NCBI RefSeq assembly: GCF_029227915.1
Contig: NC_079877.1
Location: 17,036,851 to 17,100,850 of the forward strand
Direction: 5' to 3'
From: Hydractinia symbiolongicarpus
Lineage: Eukaryota > Cnidaria > Hydrozoa > Anthoathecata > Hydractiniidae
Length of the DNA: 64,000 nucleotides
The position numbers and the translations under genes are program-made. Shown here one piece after another: positions 22,719 to 35,500 of this stretch (positions are counted from its first letter, which is position 1; every line of letters starts with the position of its first letter). The notes beneath the pieces are model-generated. The model was not told the DNA's origin. It worked only from the letters and a program-made list of their open reading frames with translations, and made no database searches.

Positions 22719-23522
22719 TATAAATCTGATAGGTTAGTCTGCTTTTTTGATATTTTAAATTTTGCAAACCAAAAGTTCGGCATCCATTTTTTCCGTGAAA
22801 ACATGACAACAAAGATTGCAGCCTGACATATATTTCGGTAAGGAAAAATAGTAGCATTGGTGCGTAGGTGCATGACCTTTACCAAACAACTTACGTTCAC
22901 TTCTGTTATAAAAAAAAGCAAATTTATAAAATGTAGAAAAATACAGCTGATTTTCAATTTATCAAATCCAAAGGACAAAAAAGAGAGTTCGCATAGTGCA
23001 AATATTGTTTGTTATCATAAAAAAACATGGCTAATAAATTTAACTGAATTGTCAAAAACCCAACTAGCAATGTAAAAATATGTTAAACCAACAGAACATA
23101 ATATACAGTACAATTAAATTATAAACGTCTATCAAAATGTGTATAAATATTCACAAAAACATCATTCCCGACAAAAATGAACGATAAAAAATTATAAAAA
23201 TTGTGTTTCAGCAGTATGGAAAAAAGCTGTCACTACTAGTAAAAAATTTTAGAGTGGAAGATAAATAGATATAATTGTTTTTTTGTTTGTTTGTTGAGAA
23301 ATACAAAACGTGATGTTAAAAAGGTAAACTTCCTCCAAATTAAATATTATCTGCGATACAAAAAAAGTGCTTAAATAAATCGTCTATCCCAATAAAAAGG
23401 AATGGACAGAGCCTCTCTTCCAGTTAACTTTGTTTATTTTGCGTTACAAGGCGCTGAAAGCGAGACTAAGTCAAATAAACGTACAAAAAACACTAAGTAC
23501 ATATACGACATGAATTATTTAT
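22719..23522. other. Intergenic or 3' flank of the transporter gene
   Basis: No gene seen. Being immediately 3' of the transporter stop codon (minus strand), it should hold that gene's 3' untranslated region. Confidence 0.4.
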
Positions 23523-26500
23523 TTATTTTTCTACTCCATTCTGTAATTTATCTGACATAGCTTTGCTGCCATTTATACGTTCAGGAAGCAAAAAGCTTAG
23601 CGCAAATATTAACAATATAAAAAGTCCAATTATAAAAAACGGTAAACGGAAATCAAGCGGGAATTTTATGTCGTGCTTTTCATCGTTGATAGACCAAGCA
23701 AACAAGCTACCAAACAAGGTAGGCGAAGCAACTCTACAAAAACAAACGAAACGAAGCGTAACCAAAAATTACGCTTATTTAAGCTAGGTGTCCACCTAAA
23801 AATTTTGTATTAAACCTATCGCAGGCGTCAAACAAGATGAACATATTTTTTCATAAGGTTAGGTGTCCATTTTATAAAAAATGTTTGTCGTAAATAATAT
23901 TTACTTTGAAGTTTTTTATTTTAGTGGAAGAATTGATGTACTCAGGATTGCTTTTAGTTTTACTACCACACGCTCTCTTGGTCACATATTCTCAACAGCA
24001 TCCAAGAATTTTCCCTTCTTCTTTTTACTTTTCTAAACACTGCTCGCCTTGTCATACAAACAAGGTTATTGTTTTACTTCTTCTTTTAAAATTTCATTCC
24101 ATTTGTAATGTTGTTGTCCCACACATGCTTCGTCCCATGTTTTTATTTTGACACGTATGTCATTTAATTTTTGCTCAGGCGGAACAATTTTTCATCCATG
24201 TAAGCGAATAAAACGCACCTTTTTACAGAATCCTTAGTTGAAAGGCCAAAAAATCTTTTTCAAAATTATCAGTCACCTTTTCAAAACTTTCGCGGAAAAA
24301 CATTTGTTTCGAAAACCTCCGTCCAAAGAAGCAAAACTTCTACCTCAAATACCTCTACGATCACTTTTCTGCAGCCATATTGCCACTATTTGTCCATAAT
24401 TATTTCGGATATGTTCCGATTATGATGCAATTAAGTTGTTTTGTGGTGGGTTAACATGGAAAGACCTACTTATACGCGTTTAACGACGGATTTGAATAGA
24501 TGTGGCTTGTCTGTTTACCCTCACACACATACACCTCTTGCGACTGTAAATTAGACGGCAAAAATGTCTTCTCTTAAATACTGTTACATAAATATTTGAA
24601 GATGAAATCGTTTTAAGTTATTGGGTAGTTTTAGAGGTTTAATTTGTCGAAAATTAACAATGCTGTCCCAATTTGGAAAATATCTAATAGACCTTTTTAT
24701 CAATAGCGACACCATTTGAATTTCCCGTTTTTGCAATGCTCCTTGGGACGGCCGGGGCATCTGGAGTTAGTGTCAACAGAAAAAATTGTTGGATTGCGTT
24801 GGATTGTATTTGATTTTTACTGAAAAAGAAATAATAAAATGGAATGTACAGGCACTTAAGAAATATTTGTCTTCCCGAGGCATATCTTTATCTGGGGGAT
24901 GGAGTAGAAAAGCTGATTTAATTAAGAAAGTCCTAGCTGCTCAGTTCCTTGAACTTCCAGTGTTATCGTCCTTGGAGGAAAAAAGCAGAGAGATTGTGTT
25001 GATTGTATTAAAATTCTTTTTCCTGAGGAGTTTAAATTAGGCTGGATGAATGCCTTCTTATACTTTCCAGTCATCACGACAAGCTGTCTCAGGGACTATG
25101 CAAAAAAAACTTTTATCGGAAAAAGGTTGGAAAGAAGGCCACAATCTGATGTTTGCAGGTCATGTTAGGAATGTTGAATTTAGGAATCTCCTCCAAATCC
25201 TGATTCCTGAAAATTTTGCCTCAACAAATTTTCTGTACCAATGCCTCAATAAAACGGTTTTTAAGCCACACATTTAAAAAAAACATTAATTGGTGAAAAA
25301 ATACAGGTGTCTGATTTTATATGTAATCTGCATATGTAACCATACAGCAATAGACGTTTTTTTGAAAATTTGCAAACGTTTTTTCCCACAGAATGTTGTT
25401 TTTCCAAATCGCAAAAGTTTCTTTTTGCAAACACTTCCTTCTTTTAAAGTATATTAAAAGCCCTGTGATGCTTTTAAATTAATTAATTACATAAAAAAAA
25501 ACATTTGAAACACACTGTATAATAATGGTACTGGTACGGTTTGCCGTAAAAGCAAAGGAATTTCAGCTTTATGCCATCTATGCCATAAATAACATATTTT
25601 TAAAATGTGTGGCTTTAAAAAAAGCCGTTTATGATGGTGTTTGTAAAGCCTAACATTTCTCTGCAAATTGAAGGGAGTACTTGAATATTAGATCAACAAA
25701 TATTGCCCCAGCCATTGTCTAAATGTGGTCACATAGATCAGTCATTGATATTGGTAAAGTATTATTAAGTATCTAAATTCCTTTAATCTTCCCATCACTC
25801 TTACTATGCGGATCCTTGCTCTAGCAACACGTTTACCATGATATACCTCTGATCGAGTAAATTGTCTCTTTTGACGGACAAATGGGGGCAAAACACAGGT
25901 TACCTGATGTGATAAGAACAAATCTTGTAAATCAAAAAGTACCATAAAATTAGGAGTGAATTTTTTTGCAACAATTGTGTCTTCTGTTATAAATCGGTCA
26001 ATACATGAACAGCATATGCAGGAGATATGTATGATATAGAACCGGATTTTGTGCATTTTTTCAAGGTGTCATGGCTTTTATATGTGCTATAGGTCTGATA
26101 TTGTGCAGCAACGTTGTTAGAATGTTCTATCCACTGTTCAGTACAATCCCCAATTCTTTCACACTTGTTAAATGTCCCAGAAAAGTGACTATGCTTATAT
26201 GATAATGTCTTATCAGGACTTGGCCAATAAATCAAAGGTTCTAGCTCTAAACTAAGAAATGAGATGTTGTTATTATGTTTGAAGCATGGCTTGCTGAGAT
26301 CCCAAATCTGAATGCCAAATCTTCAACAGGTGCATCTAACCGAATTCTCATTAATGTCATTATTATTTCATCCTCCATTGAAAGAGACGTCGTAGGACCA
26401 GGCTTTCTTTGACAAAACAGTTTTACCGGACTTGCTTGATATTTCTTTACATCATCATTAGATGATTTGGAGCCTCGATAACACTGCAGGTTTTTATGCT

Positions 26501-29500
26501 TGGATTAAGATGGTTTACAATGAGCATAAATATTTTTCCTGATGGACATCCAATATATAGCTTGATGATACGATTATTGCTTTTGATACATTCTAGACAT
26601 TTGAGACATTGTTTTTGGTCGATTCATTACAATTATCAGGTGTACTTACCAGCAACGATGAATTAGGGATGCCAATAGGCGAAAACATTTCTGATGAAAA
26701 ACTAGCTAGGGAAGTATCGGATGTTATAATTTCTTCTTTTACTTCTTTACTGGCTGGTTCTATAGATGCTTCTTTTTTTGTAGGTGTCGATATTTTGCCT
26801 AATTTTCGCTTTTTGGATGCACAAGGTAATGCCTGCCTGTCCTTTGGTTGTTTTCTTTTTCTAGCAGGCTCGTTGATGTTGGTTAACATCAATGGGTCTT
26901 CCATAATCAAAATGGTTCGAGCATATAACACTGTGTTTCTTCAAAATAAAATGCTTCCTATTACATGCAAACCCCTATTTACAATAATACTTTGAATCAG
27001 GACATTTTCACAATTTTAGCTCAAGAATCATGCAGAAATATGTGGCTTAATTACATATTTTTCCTTATATTTAAGATTTCGGATCGTATCCGAATTCTTA
27101 TTGAAACCGGCCGATTTTCCTCCTTTTTCTTTTTTTCTTCGTCCGGCAATTTGATCAAAGCGCCATCGATGCCGTTTCCGTTGTTGGGGCAACGTCTTGT
27201 AATGACGTATAATGCAACCAATCAGGTTCGAGTATTTTTTGTGACGGAAAGGACCACCAATCAGGTTTAGGCCAGCTTGAATAATCCCGGGGGCTGTACC
27301 CAAAATATATCTTAATTGTGACAGATTATAGTTCACACAAAATTATTTAAAAGTAATAAAAGTATTAAATAACGTTACATTTACGGTAAAAAGGCTATTT
27401 CATACATACTGGACGCTAGTAGTTTGTATTGCTACTTCTTATTCTCCTTATGTGTTACCCCCTTGTCATAAAAGCAGAATATACTGACGTAAACATAAAG
27501 TTTGTTTTCATGATGGCGTTTTCAGCGAGAAAACTACGGCCATTTTTGTCAGGTGATGTTCTGATCTGACAAACTTTTCTGAGTAAATTCGTCACATGAG
27601 TGATATCCAGCTAGCTTCTTTATTTCCACTCACAAGCTAAGCTGAACTAACAAGCAGCTTTTTAGAGGGAGATGTTCTCCAGGAGATATATTTATTTTCC
27701 ATCTTTCTCTAGCAATCCACCATGCAACTTTTTGTTGAGCATCATTTAACGTTGTAAAAATGTTGTAAAATATGTGGATGTACTTTGAAAGTGGCAAAAT
27801 TATACTGAAAATGGAATAGTATGCAACCACTTGCATGTTAGATAAGAAGAACTTTACTGGAATTTTGAAGTTTTTATGAAGTTCCATGGAACCCTGACCA
27901 ATGAAGAAATATCTTCCGTATTCCGTTTGCTGTAAGGTGGAACATTAACACCCATATCCGAAAGTTTTTTAAAGCGTTTTTTGAGATATGGCGTACATGT
28001 CGAATACAGCAATTTGCAGTTAATCTTTAAATTACATCTCGTGCACTTTTTATCGAATATGAAGTGCTATTTGGAATAAGGTACAACACACTTCCTTGTT
28101 CTTCAATCATAAATTAATACCATTGTTGAATTCACCCAATAGTTCCACATGCATATTCCAATACCATGACAATGCAATAGCGATGGAAATAGCTTCATTG
28201 AAACTGAACAAGCAATCAAAGTTTTACTGTTAAATTTGGACAAGCTTTAGTTTCATACACCAGTATGTACACAAAATGGTGTTGACAACTGTCGATCTCG
28301 TATGTTGGAATTTGTTCCGTCATGTTGTAGGAAAGAAGTGCGTTTTTAGATATTTGTTGTGAACACTGATTTACCTGGTTGTATGCTGTCGTATCGTCGA
28401 TGTAACTTGGAAAAAATGAACTAAAAGTGAACAGCCACTATATACTCTCAGTAAATGCTTAATCGATACTAAATAGATTAACAATCAACTATTGAATGTT
28501 TTGCTTGTTTCAAATGTATGAGCTAAAGCCTACATTGTCATCCCGATGGCAAATTTCACCCTCTTAGTATTTTCCCTCTATATGATAATTGAAAAAAAAA
28601 AGGTTTATTACATATATTTTGTACCCTCAGCATGATATAATGTTCTGAAGTTCTCATTTCATATATATATGTAATTCAAAATGAAGTCGCTATCGATGAA
28701 AAGGTCTATTATGGAAAGATATTTAAAGAAAAAAAAAAAACACAATTACAATTGAAATTTATTATTTTAAACACCATTATGAGAAATCACGATAGCCATT
28801 GTACGCTTCAATTCACCCGCACAATGTTTGTAAGGGAACTAACAAATCAAATCTCTCTTAAACATGTTTTAAGAGAGATTTGACATCTTCTCATGTTAAC
28901 ACATTTAAGATATCCCTGCTAGGTGACAAGAATTATTTTGTACATACACTATAAACTAGCGAAAAATATAAGAATACCTCATTATTTCCTGAACAGAGAA
29001 AGCTAATCCGTTTGCCCTGCCAGCTTGGTCCACGTAGACAGCGTTGTTGACAAATAAAGCAATACATGAGCGGCTACTGATGTCAGATACCATGCGAAAA
29101 ACCCCAAATATGATTAAGAGAAACCAAAGTAAAGCTTTGCTGGAAAGAAAAGGTTTATTAAGAAAAGTGTCTCAAGCAGGGTTTAAACAGGTTTTTGAAA
29201 CACATTTTCTCTGGTTTTCACAAGGTTAGACCTCGAAAGAGATTTTTGAATTCAGTTCAAAATGCATGTTTTTCCAAATTTAACGAAATCAACATGTTGA
29301 AAACGAAAAAACATGCAGCCTGGTTTCTTTTCTCAGTTTTCCTGTTATTTTTAGAAAAAAAACCCTTTTCACGTCTTGTCCAAGTTTGTCCGAACTCGAT
29401 GAAAGAAATGTGAACCAAAAAGTAAGTTTTGCTTTCTACCAAAAAATCGGCCATGTTGTTGAATATAGCTCAACTCTTTTGCCGGATTAAAAAAATTATC

Positions 29501-32500
29501 GAAAAAAAAAAAAAAATACAGACTTACTTGTCTTGAGAATAGTGCAAAAATGGGAAAAAAATGGAACACACAGCCAGAACTACTAATGTGATTCGAAGAG
29601 TCTAGAAATCAAGAGCAGAATTATTAAGTTCAAAATATATAAGCTATCTCAACAAAAAAAAGAACAGATAAAAAAAAACATGTCAAAAAATCACATACCC
29701 ATATTCCTCCAAGTCGTCTTTCAAGCTAAAACGAAATATGTGAAGAAAAAAACATAAAAGAGGGGAAGATTTAAAAGATTACATAGTTTGTTGCTATGAC
29801 AACGTTTTAACAGACTCTCTTGTCATAGCAAGGGGAGGGTTGCCTGGCTACACTTAACACTGGTCAAATAGCTTTAAAAGAATATACCCGACTAAAGAGG
29901 ATTGGCTGCAACACAACAGCTCCCAATGCAGGTATGAGCAAAGCAATACCAATCTTGTCAGTAGAAAACGTCAAACCACCTAAAGCAAACATAAAACAGA
30001 TGACATTTATGCAAATAAAGAAAATTATCCTATTGTCCATCTTCAGTGAAACCAAAAAATACCATAAAAGTTAGCAGCTACAATCCCCCACAAAATACAC
30101 TGGGACAAATTTCGAAGTTCGTCCCCACATGTAATTATACAGGCTATTTTTATACTGGGTTCACATATTTTTAACTTGTGTTAGAAAGTGTGACTAGCGC
30201 AATTTACCTACCCACCTGAAAAAGTAGCACTTCCGCAGCCTGTGGGGAATGCTTAAGTTGATACCATGTGTCAACTTCATTAAGTGGACAAAAAAAGTGC
30301 CATTGCCTCAATATTTTGGTTAGAAGTTGTAGAGTCGAAAGTACATAGAATAAAGTAGGATCTATTTACACTGAGTATGATCTATTTACATTTATTATTT
30401 AGAAGATTTGAGAAGAGATTGGGGGCCGACTGAGAGATTATTACCATATTTTATATTCGTTGCCATCCATAAGGAGCCCAGTTCAGAAAATCCGATGATG
30501 CAGAATCCAGATATGCCAAACATAATTATCACCAACATCAAAACTTTATCACTATAAAATAAAAAATTTGTTCGATTTGAAAATCCAAACTTTAGGTAAT
30601 ATTTTTTTAATACCCGCTCATACAGATGGTGTTTATGAATTTTGTTTGTAAAGTTTTTTCTCAGGTTTTAGAGCACAAAAATAAATAGAAGATCTTCAGT
30701 ACTAACTGCCAGGACGATTTTTTCAGAAAGAGATTGTAACGTAACTAAAGTTTTTCCATTTTTTGTGTACTTTATAGACGGGTCCGTACTTTACTGATAT
30801 ATATCTCTCAACCTGAGAAGAAGGTACATTGTACAACTGACAATTACAACTAATACTTTCATTAGAAATAAGAATTTAACTTAATATTTTTTATCTGGAG
30901 AACTTTGGAAGTTTGTGGACAAATGAAGATGTCGCGGGCAAACAAAAATAAAGTGCCCTTCTCTCTCAAACCTTCGGCATCCCTAGTCATATGACTATGG
31001 CTAGGGATGGACCTCGTAACATTCTTAAAATTAAGAGAAGTTGCACGCTACCTTAGTAATCCAATAATTGACCATGACTTTATTTCACCACAGCATCTCT
31101 TCACTTTAGAATCTTTTTCGCTCTCCCCCTTAGAATTACCAGGTTTATCTTCATCTTGAATTCCAGCAGCTTCGTCACTCTTTATCACAGATGGAGTGTC
31201 AGAAATCACATGAAATGTTTCTTCCTCGTTGTCATTGGATATAAGCTTTGTTTTTTCAGTTGGTTGAGAGGCATCATATCTAAACAACCATGAATAAATC
31301 TTGCATTCATTTGGGATGAATTTGGAACTAATAAACTTCTTAACCTAAATTCCACAAGCATTTAACAAAGCTCTTCACCTCCCCTTCTGTGTTTCTTCAA
31401 ACGTGAAATAGACCAGTAAGATGGCAAAAAGCAAAATTGAAGCAATCAAAATGCTGGGTAACAAGTATGCAAATTTAGTGAAGAATGATGCACTGACGAC
31501 TAAAAAATAATATATATAAATATTTATATATATAATACAACAAAGAGTAAGACTTTTCATTAGACACAAATACAGTTGCTTTTTCAAAACTTTAATTCGA
31601 TTGTTTGCACTAGTTCAAACTATTTGTCATAAAATTTAATAAACAACATTTTAAAATTCACCACAAGCTTTTCGACTTATTGACTCCTGTTTCAAAACTG
31701 CTCACTGTAATTTATGGTGCAAATAAATTTCTCAGAGAATAAGGACATCTTGGTTAGTTTCATAATTACAAAAAAATCGTGTTCTAAACAAATAAAGTAC
31801 CAGTAAAAGCTGAAGGATATTTCATGACAGGCTCAGCTAAAAATCCTAAAAAAAGGAAATTAAATATTAAGTCACTAAATTAAGACATGAGATTACAATA
31901 TCAGATTGGAAACACTTTACCCCCAAGTGCAGGACCAATAACAATAGCAGAATTCCATGCAGCAAAAACAAGTGATACTCCGATAGCTTGATTTGTTTCA
32001 TCACAGATTTCAGCAAAAGCTGCTCTTCCACAAACAATGACTCCTGAAATAGTGAAAGAGAATTTCATATTTTTTTAAAATTATCCACTTTTAGAATGAC
32101 AGATATCTGCAAACAGCGCTTGGAGGATACAATGAAGTTTATCTTTTGCAGAAGAACATTACCTGTAGATTTGTTATTGAATTCAAGGATATAACACAGG
32201 ATATAACACAGCCAAACACAAAGTACTTATAGAGAAGAAACTTGAAAGAAATAAAAGTTACCCACCATTGAATAAACCTTGAAGAAACCGTGTACACACT
32301 GCCCAATAAAAAGTTGTTGTAAAGCCAAATGCAATAGTAGCAGCGTAAGTCAATGAGGCAGATATCAATAAAACAGGTCGTCTGCCTATCTTGTCAGTTA
32401 ACCATCCCCAAAAGTATCTAAAAAGAATTTAATATTGTACTACCCTTTACTTCCTTTTTTTACTTGTTCCTCGGATTTTCCTACACTAAATCAATTCAAC

Positions 32501-35500
32501 AAGGTGACCTCTAACATTTATTTCCCAACTTATGTATAGTACCACAATCTCAGAAAACTATGCCATACTTTTATATAAAAGTATACTTTCTGAAAGGTTT
32601 AATATTTGAAGACAATAATTTTATTCAAAATAATACTTTCTTCTAAAAATCATATACACATCAAAAAACCTTCAAACATTTCTTTTGAATATTTCTGTAA
32701 CTGTTTGTTTTAAATATGTGATCTTATACGTTATTGGTCTGCATTTCAAGCTCTACACAGCAGTAGAGACAACAGGTTATAAAATTTCCAAAAACTAATT
32801 GTGTATATGAGCCTTATCAAACATATTTTTGTAAAGACTTCCCTCCCTAATCAAGTGGTTTTGACCACAGGCCATTCCACTAGTGAAATATTAAAGTTTA
32901 ATCCACTGAATTCTTGGTTCTAAAATTCTTACCCTCCAAAAAAACGACCAATAAATAAAGATGATGCAATCATGCCAGCATAATAACCTGTAAATACAAA
33001 AGTTATTATTTTAGCAATATTAAATTATACAGAAAAATATTCATTAGCATAAATATCATTTTCTCACCTCTATCCCTATCTTTATAACCAAAACTCTAAA
33101 AATACAAATAACAAATTTAAAAAAGATGTTGAGGTTAAACCCTGAATCTATTTTAATACACGAAAATAACCTGTGTATAATTAGGATATTGCTTTTAAAT
33201 TAAATAATTGGGCTTAATTTTTTTTGATAGTGGCTTAAAAAAGACTTAGAAAAACGACTTGACTAAATTTAGAAAAACGATGGAGTAAAACGATGGAATA
33301 AAAGAAGGAGTAAAGAAGTATTTTAATTTATTGCGTCCTGCACAGGGATCATCTGTATAATACTCAAAACCAGGGGTTTAGTACCAAAAATGCCATTCTA
33401 ACCGCACCTATCATCATAGTAATAACCCCCGTTCCAGTAATTTCATTACTTCATGCTAACAGGTGGACAAAAATGGAAGAAATAGCGATGCAATTTCCAG
33501 TGGAATTTTTCACTGGCTAAGGACTAATTCTTAGACATTGTTAAGGCAGTTATGGCATTATGAGGAGTCAGGTTAAATAAACAAATATTACAACAAACGT
33601 CGAATTCAATAAAAAGATACTTGACTTACATGAACCATTGCAGGCAAATACGAGAATGGAGAAGTGAGGGTGAGCTGAGTCGAGAACTATAAAACAAGGT
33701 AAATCAGCATCAGAAAAAACTAAGTGCAAAACATTTAACTTTAAATTAGATTTTTCATGCATGGTAAAACCCAATCTCTTGTGACCTGTGGTGAATGCAG
33801 ACCAAAATGGCACAAATGTTTTTATCTCAAGAAAATTTACCTTTAGCTGCCAAATTGAATATACACCTTACAAATGCTGCAAAAAAGTATCTTAATTTAG
33901 TTTTTGGGATATATAAATTTTAACTTTGATTAAAATACTGAGTTTTAAATTGCAGTGCACCCGGATCAGTCTTTTTTTAACATCCAAGAAAGGTATATAT
34001 TTTTTGAAACTATATTATTTTTTACTTGCATCATATGGAGCTGCTAATGTTTTTTTCATATATGTGCCATGTGATATTATACGATTTTTGGTCTACGTTT
34101 CAAGCTCTACGTATCTTATCATTGTTAATCACCGTAAATTAAAATGATGTGGATAATTGACACTAAAAAACTAGTAAAAAAAAATTAACTTTTTTCTTTT
34201 TATTGAAAACAAATTAGGAATATAACTATATGTCGGATGGAGGAAAAACCTTAATATATATATCTTCAATTTTTTTGTATATACATTTAATGATTAGGAT
34301 GCAACAGGATTATGGAAACTTTTAGAAATTGCTACAGAGCAATTTAATGACATCTTGGAATTAATGTTTTATTCATAACTTTTTATGTCATATTTTATAT
34401 TGAAAGATAAAAGAGAATCAAAAACAGTGCTTAACATTTGTAAAAAAAGTAATTTTTGCTGAAGTATAAAGACCTTTCACCTAATAACAAATTGACGACT
34501 ATAAGGAATAAGTAAACATGTTGATAAATGATGTGTTTGACAACTTAAATTTACGCCTTCACTTTTACGCTTCTTTTATTTTAGGTTTTTGGACCTCCTT
34601 AATAGTTAGAAAGTGTAACAAATCTAGTTAATATTTAGAAGGAAATTGTGTTTGTTTTAATCTTCAGTTTATTACTGGATCTTCAGCTTAATTAAGGTGC
34701 AATTATGAAGTGCTTTTACAATATCCACATGGCTAATTAAAACTAAGCACATTGTAGCAAAATTTTCATATACAATAGTAAAACACCAACTTTATTTTTA
34801 AATTACCCTTTGAAAATTATTAACATTGACTCTTTGTGTCACTTTGTTTGTTTTTTTCATTATATATGGCTTTTATAATTTGGTAATTGTGGGCATCTAA
34901 TGTGTACACATGCTTTCTAATTAAAATTTTTTGAGTCAGCAAAAAAACTGGCATGGAACTATAATTTATTGAATGACTTTGACAAAATTAGCATTTTGTG
35001 GCCATAATAATAAAAATAGGTGTTTATATAGTTTTATCTAGTAAGAATACTGTTTTTGGCCAGGCATGAACGTGAACACGCACTAAAGATCTATACTGTA
35101 CAACTACCAATTGTAGCCATTAGATTTTAGTTTGAAATCTTGATCCTGCTGCAGGACAACCCTTTGAAGACAAAATTTCAAAACTCTATGTTCTCAGATG
35201 CTTGAAAAAGGCTCTCCCAAAATTACTTCTTTGTACTGTCTACCAAAGATTTCAAGTCATTATCATGTTTTTAACTCGTGTAACATACCGAAAAAAAAAT
35301 GCATATGAAATGACAGAATGAATTTTTGGCAGACTTTTAGGAAGAAAATACATCAGGGAAAATTTAGTAAATCATTAGAAAAAATACATGCTTAATTGGG
35401 GAAGTCAACTATTATTTTCAATTGAGAATTTTCTACCTAATGGATAAAATAAAGGTCAAACACAGAAAGGCTTTAGTTTAAATTTTCAAACACAAATTTG

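Larger units (their letters stand above)
24685..28711. mobile_element. ISL2EU-like DNA transposon, decayed
   Basis: The two ends are inverted copies over about 37 bp: left TAATAGACCTTTTTATCAAT then AGCGAC, right the complement of the same motif (28675-28711). Inside are the two gene types of ISL2EU elements: on the + strand a SAP/YqaJ-class fragment (24810-25275) and on the - strand a DDE_Tnp_4 transposase (25742-26520). Both are frameshifted, so the copy is inactive. The whole 4 kb sits within intron 14 of the transporter gene. The family assignment rests on the two-gene combination, known for ISL2EU, and on the terminal repeats. Confidence 0.72.

Noticed and set aside
26609-26995. 128-codon + strand frame
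   Set aside because: Antisense shadow of the basic N-terminal part of the transposon frame at 26593-26931.
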